Source: Bacillus sp. ISL-18
Lineage (GTDB): Bacteria; Bacillota; Bacilli; Bacillales; Cytobacillaceae
DNA length: 64,000 nucleotides
Reading direction: 5' to 3'
NCBI RefSeq assembly: GCF_018613415.1
Contig: NZ_JAGGQG010000010.1
Location: 283,556-347,555 of the forward strand
Shown here piece by piece: positions 36,157-45,209 of this stretch (position 1 is its first letter; the number at the start of each line of letters is the position of its first letter). The translations under genes and the position numbers were made by a program. The notes beneath the pieces are model-generated. The model made no database searches. It worked only from the letters and a program-made list of their open reading frames with translations, and was not told where the DNA came from.

Positions 36157-36255
36157 TGTACTCCCTCTCCTTATCAACTGGCTGCACAATAAATAAAAAA
36201 GAAACATCTTTTAAATTTATATTTATTTTAGCATAAATTCCATCAGAAGATTGAG

Positions 36256-36843
36256 TTAAGAGTTAATTGTTTCCTGAAATTTCTCAAAAAACAGGTCTGC
36301 TTCCTCCTGGATATATTCTTCTTCCACTTTTTCTGGTAATTGGGGCAGTTCTTTTAAGTTCTTTAATCCGAAGTAGTCTAGAAATTCTTTTGTTGTTCCA
36401 TACAAAATGGCACGTCCTGTTCCTTCTGCTCTTCCAACCTCTTTTATTAACACCTTAGCGATTAGGGTATGAAGTGGCCGCTCTGTTTTCACTCCACGGA
36501 TATCCTCAATTTCGGCACGGGTAATTGGTTGTTTATAAGCTATGATTGCCAATGTTTCTAGAGCAGCTTGTGATAAGGCAGAAGTATGCGGAGAATCTAC
36601 TAATTTCTTTAAATAAGCTGCATTTTCTTTTTTAGTGGCAAGTTGAAAGGTGCCAGCCATTTGAACAATCATAATGCCCCGTTTTTCATCTCGGTCATAC
36701 TCTTGACGCAAGTCCTCAATCATTTCACTAGCATGCAGCTCATTTACTTCTAATACCTCAGCGAGCTGCTTTAGGGATAAACCCTCATCCCCGGCGGCAA
36801 ATAGGAGACTCTCTAATATGCTGTTCCAATTAATAATTTCCAC
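36256..36843 (-). CDS. scpB: Segregation and condensation protein B
   Basis: ScpB is the winged-helix kite subunit of the SMC-ScpAB condensin that organises and segregates the chromosome. The 195-residue protein has two winged-helix domains and the motif [27 protein letters not shown] in part (residues about 93-120). Its GTG start is immediately adjacent to the scpA stop, typical translational coupling. Confidence 0.95.
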   Translation of the reverse strand: MEIINWNSILESLLFAAGDEGLSLKQLAEVLEVNELHASEMIEDLRQEYDRDEKRGIMIVQMAGTFQLATKKENAAYLKKLVDSPHTSALSQAALETLAIIAYKQPITRAEIEDIRGVKTERPLHTLIAKVLIKEVGRAEGTGRAILYGTTKEFLDYFGLKNLKELPQLPEKVEEEYIQEEADLFFEKFQETINS

Positions 36844-37605
36844 CTAATTTGCCCCTTCCTTTACAGCTTCCACAAATATATCCCCAAAATTTTCTTTCTG
36901 GTCTACATCTATGACATTTCTCTTGATTAATTCCAATACGGCTAAAAAAGTAACCACAATATGCTCTTTTCCCGGGTAAGGAAACAAGTCATTGAAATTT
37001 TTCCTTCCCTGCAATTGATGTAATTCATCCATAATTTCAGTCATTCTTTTTTCAATCGAAATCTCTTGACGAGCAATCTTTGTCGCCAGCGGCCGCTGCA
37101 ATTTTTTTCTGCGCAAAAGTTTCTGAAAGGCAGCAAGCATATCATACAAAGATACATTTAATTCTGTCCGGTCAGGCTTGATCTCTTTTGTAAAATCAGA
37201 AAGATCACTTGGGGGTTTGGTATACATAAGCCCGCGTTCCTCCTCCAAAGCTTTCAAGTCATGGGCCGCTTCTTTATATTTTCGATATTCAATTAAGCGC
37301 TCCACCAGCTCATCCCGAGGATCGTCCTCATAAGCGATTTCCGGGTCGACTTCATCTAAAATCTCTTCATGCTTCGGTAAGAGCATTTTGCTCTTAATAG
37401 CCAGCAATGTAGCAGCCATAACCAAGAATTCACTGGCAACATCAAGCTGCAATTCATTCATTGTTTGAATGTATAGTAAGTATTGCTCCGTAATTTCAGC
37501 TACCGGAATGTCATATATATCAATTTCGAGCCGGTTAATCAGATGAAGAAGTAAATCTAACGGCCCTTCAAATGCATCAATTTTTACCTGATAAGGCATT
37601 TTCAT
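36844..37605 (-). CDS. scpA: Segregation and condensation protein A
   Basis: The kleisin subunit of SMC-ScpAB. The 253-residue protein has the N-terminal signature [12 protein letters not shown] and [15 protein letters not shown] and a C-terminal winged helix. It is followed without a gap by scpB. The first ATG is used; a second Met two codons later is equally possible. Confidence 0.95.
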   Translation of the reverse strand: MKMPYQVKIDAFEGPLDLLLHLINRLEIDIYDIPVAEITEQYLLYIQTMNELQLDVASEFLVMAATLLAIKSKMLLPKHEEILDEVDPEIAYEDDPRDELVERLIEYRKYKEAAHDLKALEEERGLMYTKPPSDLSDFTKEIKPDRTELNVSLYDMLAAFQKLLRRKKLQRPLATKIARQEISIEKRMTEIMDELHQLQGRKNFNDLFPYPGKEHIVVTFLAVLELIKRNVIDVDQKENFGDIFVEAVKEGAN

Positions 37606-37810
37606 TCACCAAAATTCTAAATATAAAATGTTCTTTGTTCATTAGTCTCATTGACTATTATTAGTATAGAGGATTCAAGTTTGTTATCCAATAGAAAATT
37701 CACCCTTTAGATGGTTAAACACAAAGTTGGGGTGTTTGCCCATAACAATGGACAAATATTCTACATATGATGACAAGGTAAAGAACAAAATTTTCAAGGA
37801 GGTCTTTCAT

Positions 37811-37897
37811 ATGGATGGCGGATTTGGATCCGGTTTTGCTTTAATCGTTGTTTTATTTATCTTGTTAATTATTGTTGGTGCTTCCTGGGTTTACTAA
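37811..37897 (+). CDS. YjcZ-family tiny sporulation membrane protein
   Basis: A 28-residue protein with a Gly-rich start (MDGGFGSGF) followed by one hydrophobic helix (ALIVVLFILLIIVGAS), the hallmark of YjcZ-type spore proteins. CAAGGAGG precedes the ATG at 8 bases and a strong terminator follows 54 bases downstream. A possible SigE-like promoter is TAACAAT (37743) with CATATGAT (37764), spacer 14. Function unknown. Confidence 0.85.
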   Translation: MDGGFGSGFALIVVLFILLIIVGASWVY

Positions 37898-37950
37898 GAA
37901 GTCGAGAGCTCTGGCAAGACGTTTTAGTTAGTCAATAAGAAATTAGAAGG

Positions 37951-37983
37951 AAAGGATCCGTCAATTTGGCGGATCTTTTTTTA
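37951..37983 (+). terminator. Terminator after the YjcZ-type gene
   Basis: GATCCG and CGGATC enclose a loop, followed by T7 on the plus strand. Confidence 0.9.
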
Positions 37984-38049
37984 CCGGTTAAATGGCTAAG
38001 CCCTATATGGTAAACTATACATACACTACAATTATAAAGGGGTGATTTT

Positions 38050-38571
38050 TTGTACCCAAATGAGTATATTCAATTTTTAGCCCATTTCCATGGTGACAGA
38101 GATTATTTTGAGTGCCATGAGATACTTGAAGAGTATTGGAAAAAAAACGATGGCAGAAATAAAAACTCCATCTGGGTCGGCCTTATTTTATTAGCCGTGT
38201 CGACCTATCATCACCGGAGAAATAACTTTAATGGTGCCAAGAGAACATTAGAAAAAGCAATAAAAATTTTTAAGACACAGCCCGAATTTGTAATAAAGCT
38301 TGGATTTAACTGCCCATTGCTTCAAGATTTATTAAAAGAGCGCCTTTCCATCATCACCAATCAACAAAGATATAGTAGTTTTATCCTGCCAATAGAGGAT
38401 CTAGCTCTATTGGAACTTTGCAAGAGGTATTGTGAGCAGAATGGGGTTGTTTGGGGAATGAACAGTGACGTCACCGATGATCATTTAGTTCATCGACACG
38501 TCTTACGGGATCGAACTAGTGTTATAGAAGAAAGAAATCAAGCTCTAAAATTAAGAAAAGGCAACGACTAA
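38050..38571 (+). CDS. ypuF: DUF309 protein YpuF
   Basis: A 173-residue soluble helical protein with the DUF309 signature FHGDRDYFECHEILEEYWK and HHRRNNFNGAKRTL. It starts at TTG preceded by AAAGGGGTGATTT. The location upstream of scpA and next to ribT matches B. subtilis ypuF. Conserved His/Glu pairs hint at metal or ligand binding, but the function is unknown. Confidence 0.87.
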   Translation: MYPNEYIQFLAHFHGDRDYFECHEILEEYWKKNDGRNKNSIWVGLILLAVSTYHHRRNNFNGAKRTLEKAIKIFKTQPEFVIKLGFNCPLLQDLLKERLSIITNQQRYSSFILPIEDLALLELCKRYCEQNGVVWGMNSDVTDDHLVHRHVLRDRTSVIEERNQALKLRKGND

Positions 38572-38586
38572 TTCGTTGCCTCTTTA
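38556..38586. terminator. Hairpin between ypuF and ribT
   Basis: GGCAACGA and TCGTTGCC form a stem containing the ypuF stop codon; ribT converges from the other side. The T tract is short, so this is a moderate terminator candidate. Confidence 0.6.
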
Positions 38587-38592
38587 GGTATC

Positions 38593-38952
<360 letters not shown>

Positions 38953-39117
38953 TCATTATATTAAATAAACCGCTATTCTGTCTGGTTTAACAATAGTATA
39001 TTTTTTCCCAATCATTAAATTATAAACCTTTATTCATTATATGTAATTTGAATTTATAGTGTTTCACTAAACAACATCATACCTAAATAATGGGCATTCT
39101 CCAAATAAAAGCATCCA

Positions 39118-39210
39118 TTATTTACTAGGAACAATAAAAATCCAGTAAATCAATCCCCAGATTACAGAGAGACCAATAAGGATACCAAATAACAACCAGT
39201 TACTTTTCAT
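39118..39210 (-). CDS. 30-residue single-helix membrane microprotein
   Basis: A short frame with start ATG, TTTGGAGGAAC ribosome binding site 8 bases upstream, and one strongly hydrophobic helix (WLLFGILIGLSVIWGLIYW, residues 5-23). It lies in an otherwise gene-free 488-base interval between ribT and ypuA. I do not recognise a family; coding status rests on the ribosome binding site and helix. The rest of the interval (38944-39117) shows nothing I can identify. Confidence 0.6.
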   Translation of the reverse strand: MKSNWLLFGILIGLSVIWGLIYWIFIVPSK

Positions 39211-39323
39211 AATAGAAAGTTCCTCCAAAAGCATTCTATCCTGCCATCATTCTACACTATCTAACAAAAATAATCTATTCTCTCTTTTAACTGTTCTAGA
39301 ATGTACACGAAAGTTTCAAACTA

Positions 39324-39349
39324 TGAAACTCCCAGATAAAAAATTCGTT
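39324..39349 (+). promoter_or_regulatory. ECF-type (SigM-like) promoter of ypuA
   Basis: TGAAAC followed after exactly 16 bases by CGTT, about 80 bases upstream of ypuA, matches SigM/SigW-type promoters (TGAAAC-N16-CGT). From memory, ypuA belongs to the SigM regulon in B. subtilis. The -35 also forms an inverted repeat, AGTTTC/GAAACT. Confidence 0.65.
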
Positions 39350-39431
39350 TATATTTGAGCTTTCAGTTATATTAGTAAAAGAGATTTTATATTTATTTTA
39401 AGATCTGCTTAAAATTTCAAGGAGGCATAAA

Positions 39432-40295
39432 ATGAAAAGATTTCTCATTCTTCTACTCGTATCACTTATTAGCCTTTATCCTACCCATAGTTTGGCTGAT
39501 ATGGCTGAAGGGGATATGATTGTTACTCTAGGAGAAAATTTAACAGAAGAGCAAAAAAGTAATTTATTAGAAGAGATGGGCGCACCTGCAGATGTACAAA
39601 TTGTTACTGTTACCAATCAAGAAGAACATCAATATTTAGGAAAATACATTGCGAAATCTCTTATTGGCACCAAGGCCATTTCCTCATCTGCTATAACCAT
39701 TTCCTCTAAGGGCGCGGGGATTAAGGTTAAAACAAAGAATATCAACTGGGTTACGGATGAGATGTATGTCAATGCCCTGATTACAGCTGGGGTTAAAGAT
39801 GCCAACATCTATATCACTGCCCCTATTTCTGTATCGGGAACAGCTGCTTTAACAGGAATTATTAAGGCCTATGAAATTTCTGCGGATAAAACAATCCCAG
39901 AAGAAGTAAAACAGGCTGCGAATGAAGAAATGGTGGAAACAGCAAAACTAGGCGACTCTATTGGAGATAAGAATGCCGCTGCACTAATTGCAAAGGTAAA
40001 AGAGGAAATTGCCAAGAATAAGCCGAAAAATGATGCAGAATTAAAAAGCATGATTGAACAAGCGGCTAAAGATTTAAATGTCGCTTTATCAGAAGCTGAA
40101 ATGAACAGGTTAATGGACTTTTTTAACAAGCTGATTGATTTAAATATTAACTGGAACCAAGTAAGCGATCAGCTTAATAAAGCTAAAGATCAAATTTCTA
40201 AATTTCTGCAATCAGATGAGGGACAAGGTTTTTTGGAGAAGCTTAAACATTTTTTCATCTGGTTGATTGATGCAATAAAATCACTTTTTTCATAA
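39432..40295 (+). CDS. ypuA: Secreted DUF1002 protein YpuA
   Basis: A 287-residue exported protein with a signal peptide (about 1-22), a DUF1002 core with repeated Ala/Thr/Gly-rich strands (SVSGTAALTGIIKAYE) and a C-terminal helical region ending in a hydrophobic FFIWLIDAIKSLF. CAAGGAGG precedes ATG. Length matches B. subtilis YpuA (about 290). A cell-envelope role is inferred from the export signal and ECF promoter. Confidence 0.9.
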   Translation: MKRFLILLLVSLISLYPTHSLADMAEGDMIVTLGENLTEEQKSNLLEEMGAPADVQIVTVTNQEEHQYLGKYIAKSLIGTKAISSSAITISSKGAGIKVKTKNINWVTDEMYVNALITAGVKDANIYITAPISVSGTAALTGIIKAYEISADKTIPEEVKQAANEEMVETAKLGDSIGDKNAAALIAKVKEEIAKNKPKNDAELKSMIEQAAKDLNVALSEAEMNRLMDFFNKLIDLNINWNQVSDQLNKAKDQISKFLQSDEGQGFLEKLKHFFIWLIDAIKSLFS

Positions 40296-40311
40296 AAATT
40301 TGGCTGTGTTA

Positions 40312-40391
40312 ATCTTGGATGTTGATTTCCGCTCCAGGCGGCTTCGCTCCAATCAACATGTTAAAACTCAACGATTACCTTTAACACAGCC
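40312..40391. repeat. Nested inverted-repeat element
   Basis: Outer arms GGCTGTGTTAA/TTAACACAGCC enclose inner arms ATGTTGATT/AATCAACAT and a core with TTTCCGCTCCAGGCGGCTTCGC. A second copy begins near 63972 and runs off the window. The GTTGATTTCCGCTCC core resembles a widespread Bacillus intergenic repeat. Confidence 0.75.
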
Positions 40392-40406
40392 AAAAATTTA
40401 GTCATA

Positions 40407-40443
40407 AAAAGCTGCCGCAAAAAATGAATTGCGGCAGCTTTTC
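40407..40443. terminator. Bidirectional terminator ypuA/lysA
   Basis: AAAAGCTGCCGCAA and TTGCGGCAGCTTTT form a long stem between convergent ypuA and lysA. Confidence 0.92.
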
Positions 40444-40477
40444 TAATGCTCTAGTATTAACAGCAGAAACCACGTGC

Positions 40478-41782
40478 TTATTTTAATGGTAAATCCAATC
40501 GGACTAAGTCCTCATAAGTTTCTCTTTTCACAACAAGTGTGGCCCTTCCGTTTTCCGCGAACACCACCGCCGGGCGAGGAATCCGGTTATAGTTGTTAGC
40601 CATTGAATAGCCATATGCCCCAGTACAAAATACTGCGAGTAGATCTTCTTCCCCAGCTTCAGGCAGCGGTAGATCCCATATTAACATGTCGCCTGATTCA
40701 CAGCATTTTCCGGCAATTGAAACGGTTTGATTAGCCTTAGCTAATGGTTTATTAGCAAGCACAGCTTCATACTTTGCTTGATAAAGGGCCGGGCGGATGT
40801 TATCACTCATCCCCCCATCAACAGCCAAATATTTTCTGACACCTGGAACATCCTTTGATGAACCAACCTGATATAAGGTAATACCAGCATCACCAACAAG
40901 TGAGCGCCCTGGTTCAATCCATATTTCTGGCATTCTTAGGGAATGCTGCTCCGTCAAATGTTTTACTTCGGTAATGATTTCACGAACATACTGTGAGGGA
41001 GGAATCGGTTCATCTTCCTTTGTATAACGAATTCCGAAACCGCCGCCTAAGTTTAGCACTTTAGCTTCAAATGCATGTTCATTTTTCCACTGTTCTAGCT
41101 TTTCAACTATTTTTTTGGCTGCCAATAAGAAACCGGTAGTTTCAAATATCTGCGAGCCAATATGGCAATGCAGACCAAGAACATGAAAGAAGTTATTTTC
41201 TATTGCCATTTTTAATGCATCTTCTGCCTGTCCGTTTTGAAGGTCAAAGCCAAATTTTGAATCCTCTTGTCCGGTTAAGATATAATCATGAGTATGTGCT
41301 TCTATACCAGGTGTAACCCTTAAGAGAATATTCACTGTTGCATTCTTTTCCCGGCACAGTTCTTTTAATAGGTTGAGTTCAAAAAAGTTATCTACGACAA
41401 TACAGCCAATTTTGTGGTCTAATGCCATTTCCAACTCTTCTCTGCTTTTATTATTTCCGTGAAAATGAATTCTTTCCACAGGAAAACCAGCAATGATAGC
41501 GGTATATAACTCCCCTCCAGATACTACATCCAGAGATAATCCCTCTTCATCGGCCAACTGAATCATGGCAACGGTTGAAAATGCTTTACTAGCATACGCT
41601 ACCTGGGCAACAACATTTAACTCATCAAATGTTTGCTTAAACCCACGTGCTCTTTCTCTCATTAAGGCTACATCATATACATACAGAGGAGTCCCATATT
41701 GCCGTGCTAACTCAACGGCATCAACTCCGCCTATTTCTAGATTTCCGTTCTTATTTACACCTGTTGATCCGTAAAAATACAT
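40478..41782 (-). CDS. lysA: Diaminopimelate decarboxylase
   Basis: It converts meso-diaminopimelate to lysine, the last step of lysine synthesis. The 434-residue PLP enzyme has the YASKAF lysine (near residue 66), HCHIGSQ, LGGGFGIRY and the C-terminal CESGDML motif. GAGAGGGAGAGGGA precedes ATG. It lies downstream of the spoVA cluster as in B. subtilis. I saw no lysine riboswitch upstream. Confidence 0.96.
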   Translation of the reverse strand: MYFYGSTGVNKNGNLEIGGVDAVELARQYGTPLYVYDVALMRERARGFKQTFDELNVVAQVAYASKAFSTVAMIQLADEEGLSLDVVSGGELYTAIIAGFPVERIHFHGNNKSREELEMALDHKIGCIVVDNFFELNLLKELCREKNATVNILLRVTPGIEAHTHDYILTGQEDSKFGFDLQNGQAEDALKMAIENNFFHVLGLHCHIGSQIFETTGFLLAAKKIVEKLEQWKNEHAFEAKVLNLGGGFGIRYTKEDEPIPPSQYVREIITEVKHLTEQHSLRMPEIWIEPGRSLVGDAGITLYQVGSSKDVPGVRKYLAVDGGMSDNIRPALYQAKYEAVLANKPLAKANQTVSIAGKCCESGDMLIWDLPLPEAGEEDLLAVFCTGAYGYSMANNYNRIPRPAVVFAENGRATLVVKRETYEDLVRLDLPLK

Positions 41783-41949
41783 TCCCTCTCCCTCTCTCCG
41801 CCTGCGCTACTATATTCTATGAGACAACCTTCAAATAAATAGACAGAATCTGCAAAAGATACTGCCTATTTTTTGACTATTTTAACCCTTTAGTTAAATA
41901 AAATAACTTTAGCACAACTTAACAAAAACTGCAATTACAAAAAAAACGA

Positions 41950-43440
41950 TTATTTCTTATTTGCACCTGGCGGCTGCCTATAACGATTTCGCGGCCGAAC
42001 AATACTTGGTCTTAGCATCGAGCCTGGAATGGCACGACGAACGAGAATTTGTATAAATCCTTTTGGCTCAAAAGGAAGAAAAGGCCAAAAGTATGGTGTG
42101 TTAAACGCACGCATATTGACAGCAAATAAAAACATAACAGTACTTCCAATCACCAATCCTGGTGTATGGAACATTGCTACCAAAATCATAAGTATCATTC
42201 TGGCAATCTTATTTGCTACACCTAATTCATAACTTGGGGTTGTAAAAGTACCAATTCCGGCTACCGCAACATAAAGGATGACTTCCGGGACAAATAGTCC
42301 TACATCAATCGCAATCTGACCAATCAAAACAGCGGCAATTAAACCCATTGCTGTTGATAACGGGGTTGGAGTATGTATAGCGGCCATTCTTAAAAATTCA
42401 ATCCCAAAATCAGCTAATAGTAATTGAACAACCACCGGAATATTGGTTTGTTTATTCGGTCCAATAAAAGCTATATTTTCAGGTAATAGTGACGGCTCCA
42501 ACACAAATAGTAACCAAAGTGGCAGTAATATGATGGAAGCTAAAATGCCTAAAAATCTTGTCCATCTAACAAAGGTTCCCATTGCCGGGGATTCACGAAA
42601 TTCTTCAGCATGTTGAACATGATGAAAATAGGTTGCCGGTGTAATAATGACACTAGGTGATGTATCACAGTAAATAATGACATGACCCTCTAATATATGG
42701 GCTGCAGCAACATCTGCTCTTTCAGTATATCTAACCATTGGAAAAGGATTCCATCCTTGTTTTACTATGAATTCCTCAATCGTTTTATCTCCCATTGGAA
42801 TCCCGTCTACTTGAATCGCTTTTATTTCTTTTCTTAAAATATTTAATAAATCAGCATCTGCGACATCCTCTAAATAGCCAAGTGCCACATCCGTTTTTGA
42901 CCTCTCGCCTACTTTAATCATTTCAAAACGCAGGCGTTCATCCCGAATTCTTCGTCTAGTTAGAGCTGTATTTAAGATGATATTTTCAACAAATCCATCA
43001 CGTGAACCCCTAACAACCTTCTCCGTATCCGGTTCTTGAGGAGTCCGCCCTGGATAACTTCGGACATCAACGGCTAATGCGGTATTTTCACCTTCAATAA
43101 CGACGACAATCTGACCGGAAAGGACTAAATCCACGAGTTCATCTAATTTATGAATCGGCTGCACGGATTGATTGAGAAGGCGATTATATATGAGTTTATA
43201 AATATCGGCCGATTGTTTTTCATGGTCGTTTAGCTGCACTAATTCTTCTATTAATTCAATGATATAACGGGTATCACAAAGACCATTACAATAGTATATT
43301 TGTACATCTTTCTTGAGGATGTTCAGCTTTCTAACCCCTAAGTCAAAGCTGATGCCAAGCCCTACTCTTTGTTTCATATAGTTTTCAATCTCATTTACGG
43401 ATTCAGGGATTGGCCATTTTTGCTCATTGCTCCTTGACAT
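41950..43440 (-). CDS. spoVAF: Stage V sporulation protein AF
   Basis: A GerA-family A-subunit-like membrane protein of the spore inner membrane, associated with germinant signalling and dipicolinate release. The 496-residue protein has a large soluble N-terminal region, then about five hydrophobic helices and a basic proline-rich tail. The ATG after AAAGGAGTGGC is chosen over an upstream one. It overlaps the end of spoVAEa by 17 bases. Confidence 0.94.
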   Translation of the reverse strand: MSRSNEQKWPIPESVNEIENYMKQRVGLGISFDLGVRKLNILKKDVQIYYCNGLCDTRYIIELIEELVQLNDHEKQSADIYKLIYNRLLNQSVQPIHKLDELVDLVLSGQIVVVIEGENTALAVDVRSYPGRTPQEPDTEKVVRGSRDGFVENIILNTALTRRRIRDERLRFEMIKVGERSKTDVALGYLEDVADADLLNILRKEIKAIQVDGIPMGDKTIEEFIVKQGWNPFPMVRYTERADVAAAHILEGHVIIYCDTSPSVIITPATYFHHVQHAEEFRESPAMGTFVRWTRFLGILASIILLPLWLLFVLEPSLLPENIAFIGPNKQTNIPVVVQLLLADFGIEFLRMAAIHTPTPLSTAMGLIAAVLIGQIAIDVGLFVPEVILYVAVAGIGTFTTPSYELGVANKIARMILMILVAMFHTPGLVIGSTVMFLFAVNMRAFNTPYFWPFLPFEPKGFIQILVRRAIPGSMLRPSIVRPRNRYRQPPGANKK

Positions 43441-44002
43441 GAAAGCCACTCCTTTCAAGTATAAGTTCTACTGCCTTTTTGGTGATGGGAGCACCCAATT
43501 TATATGAATCATGCCGGGCCATTTTTCCAATATCACCAACTCCAACAATAATAGGGATATCTAATTCATCAAGACAATATACTGTATCTCCGTTAATCCT
43601 CCCTAGTTCAAGCTCTTGTATTCCATATTTGTCGACACCATAGGGTGTTAAGATTCCATCACGATCGATACTAACATCTACCCTTGTCCATTCCTCATGC
43701 CTTGATCTTGCCGCAACAGCTATGGCTCCTAAAACTTCGATATCCTCATGTGTGGCAACATATTTCAGAGCCGATTCGCCCGCACCTTCCCCCACGATAC
43801 CGCTATCATCAAACATCACTAATACTGGGTCATGCGGTGTTTTTTTTATTAACTTCACGATTTCTGGTCCTGATAATTTGGAAGGATTTCCATAGGAACT
43901 GGTAATACAACGCCCACCAATCTCTTGGGCTACATGTTCAACAGCCCTTTTTGCATATTCATCACCGTCAGTAATTAAAATGACGTGCCTCCGAATACTC
44001 AT
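43424..44002 (-). CDS. spoVAEA: Stage V sporulation protein AEa
   Basis: A 192-residue soluble protein of the SpoVAEa family ([31 protein letters not shown]), found on the spore surface of the inner membrane with SpoVAF. AGGAAGGG precedes ATG. In B. subtilis it follows spoVAEb; here it follows spoVAB after only 69 bases, so spoVAC, spoVAD and spoVAEb are absent from the operon. Confidence 0.93.
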   Translation of the reverse strand: MSIRRHVILITDGDEYAKRAVEHVAQEIGGRCITSSYGNPSKLSGPEIVKLIKKTPHDPVLVMFDDSGIVGEGAGESALKYVATHEDIEVLGAIAVAARSRHEEWTRVDVSIDRDGILTPYGVDKYGIQELELGRINGDTVYCLDELDIPIIVGVGDIGKMARHDSYKLGAPITKKAVELILERSGFHVKEQ

Positions 44003-44071
44003 ACTTTGATGTCCCTTCCTAATTAAAGAGTAATGTTGTCTTATATATTTGGGTTGTTCAAGGCCGTTTTT

Positions 44072-44494
44072 TTATTTTTTTATAAAATATAGCCACTGAA
44101 AAATCGACCCAAAAATTTTACCCAGCACAATCGCCATGATCAGAATGATAATTTGTCCATCTAGCCGGATTCTTTTAGTGAGAATGGGAAACACATTTAC
44201 TACCTCTGTTAACCCTGCAGCCAGCATTCCTACAAACACCCCCCCAGTAAGTCCTAAGGGGATTAAAAAATAGACAGAGATATGTAACGCCGGGTCTCTT
44301 AAGCTTGCGAACACTCCAGCTAGGACTCCTAACACAACTGCCCATTCGTATAAATGAATCATTTTCATTGATTTTGAAAGCTGTGTCAATCTTGGGATAA
44401 TCCCCAGTACAGTTAAAAATGCAACAAAACCAGCGCCTACCATTAATCCACTTGCAAGTCCTATGAAGATTACAGACAGGATTTTAATCGTCAT
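44072..44494 (-). CDS. spoVAB: Stage V sporulation protein AB
   Basis: A 140-residue membrane protein with four hydrophobic helices, matching SpoVAB length (141). It overlaps the end of spoVAA by 11 bases. It belongs to the spoVA operon that supports dipicolinate uptake in the forespore; its own biochemical role is unclear. Confidence 0.93.
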   Translation of the reverse strand: MTIKILSVIFIGLASGLMVGAGFVAFLTVLGIIPRLTQLSKSMKMIHLYEWAVVLGVLAGVFASLRDPALHISVYFLIPLGLTGGVFVGMLAAGLTEVVNVFPILTKRIRLDGQIIILIMAIVLGKIFGSIFQWLYFIKK

Positions 44495-45104
44495 TAATTT
44501 GCTTCATACTTTCCTTATTTTCATGGATAACCACATAATTATCTAAATCAAGCTGATAATTAAAAATTTCTACTTCAAGTGGACTAGGTTCTTCATTTAA
44601 ACGGTGTTTAAACACATGATTAAAAAAAAGAATCATTCCAAGTCCAAGACCAATCGAATAGGGGATTTGGAAGAGCAATGGTTTTACTGCCTTTTTTTCC
44701 GTAATGATGGTATATATCTTTTCCTGAACGCTTTGCATACTTACATCATCATGGAAATTCATAATGGTCATCGCAGAACCAAAAAATAATAAAAACCAAA
44801 TGAGGAGAAAAATAGGTAAAGAAACCTCTTTTTTCTTAAAAACCACTTCAACGATGGTTTGAGCCGGACCGATGGATTGAACTTCGGCTTCCTCAATTGC
44901 AGAAGTTATTTTCTTGATAACCTCCATCACATCTATGACGATGATATTTCGATCCATCTCTGTTACTTGATAAATCATCATTGATTGTAATTTCATTAAA
45001 ATCACTTCTGGGGCAATGATCTGGGCAACATCCTTTAAATAAATCTTTTCTTCTGGCCGGACATGGACACGATGCCGCATGCGGATGTAGATTGTTTTTT
45101 CCAA
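44484..45104 (-). CDS. spoVAA: Stage V sporulation protein AA
   Basis: A 206-residue protein: soluble N-terminal domain starting with the TIYIRMRHRVHV strand, then two hydrophobic helices (about 98-120 and 145-165). I place the start at TTG with GGGAAGTG upstream. This gives the same length as B. subtilis SpoVAA, and the longer open frame would begin upstream of the SigG promoter and against the sigF terminator. First gene of the spoVA operon. Confidence 0.88.
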   Translation of the reverse strand: MEKTIYIRMRHRVHVRPEEKIYLKDVAQIIAPEVILMKLQSMMIYQVTEMDRNIIVIDVMEVIKKITSAIEEAEVQSIGPAQTIVEVVFKKKEVSLPIFLLIWFLLFFGSAMTIMNFHDDVSMQSVQEKIYTIITEKKAVKPLLFQIPYSIGLGLGMILFFNHVFKHRLNEEPSPLEVEIFNYQLDLDNYVVIHENKESMKQINDD

Positions 45105-45139
45105 AACATTCACTTCCCACACATTAATTTCCTCATCAA

Positions 45140-45169
45140 TAGTATGGATAATATTCATTGCTTTCATGT
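45140..45169 (-). promoter_or_regulatory. SigG promoter of spoVA
   Basis: On the minus strand ACATG (-35) and CATACTA (-10) are separated by 18 bases. The -10 matches the SigG consensus CATWHTA fully and the -35 matches GHATR at 4 of 5. It sits about 36 bases upstream of the chosen spoVAA start. Confidence 0.7.
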
Positions 45170-45182
45170 AAGTAAATGAAAA

Positions 45183-45209
45183 ACCGCATGGATCAGAGAT
45201 CCATGCGGT
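45183..45209 (-). terminator. sigF terminator containing the stop codon
   Basis: ACCGCATGGATC and GATCCATGCGGT form a 12-bp stem followed by TTTTT on the minus strand. The sigF TGA stop lies in the loop, so the hairpin uses the last codons of the gene. Confidence 0.9.

Noticed and set aside
41783..41949. Possible lysine riboswitch upstream of lysA
   Set aside because: The 167-base interval has none of the conserved L-box blocks and is too short for the element.
43684..43905. Plus-strand frame opposite spoVAEa
   Set aside because: Antisense shadow of a conserved gene; no start signal.
45104..45167. Longer spoVAA start (ATG at 45167)
   Set aside because: It lacks a ribosome binding site, lies upstream of the inferred SigG promoter and abuts the sigF terminator.
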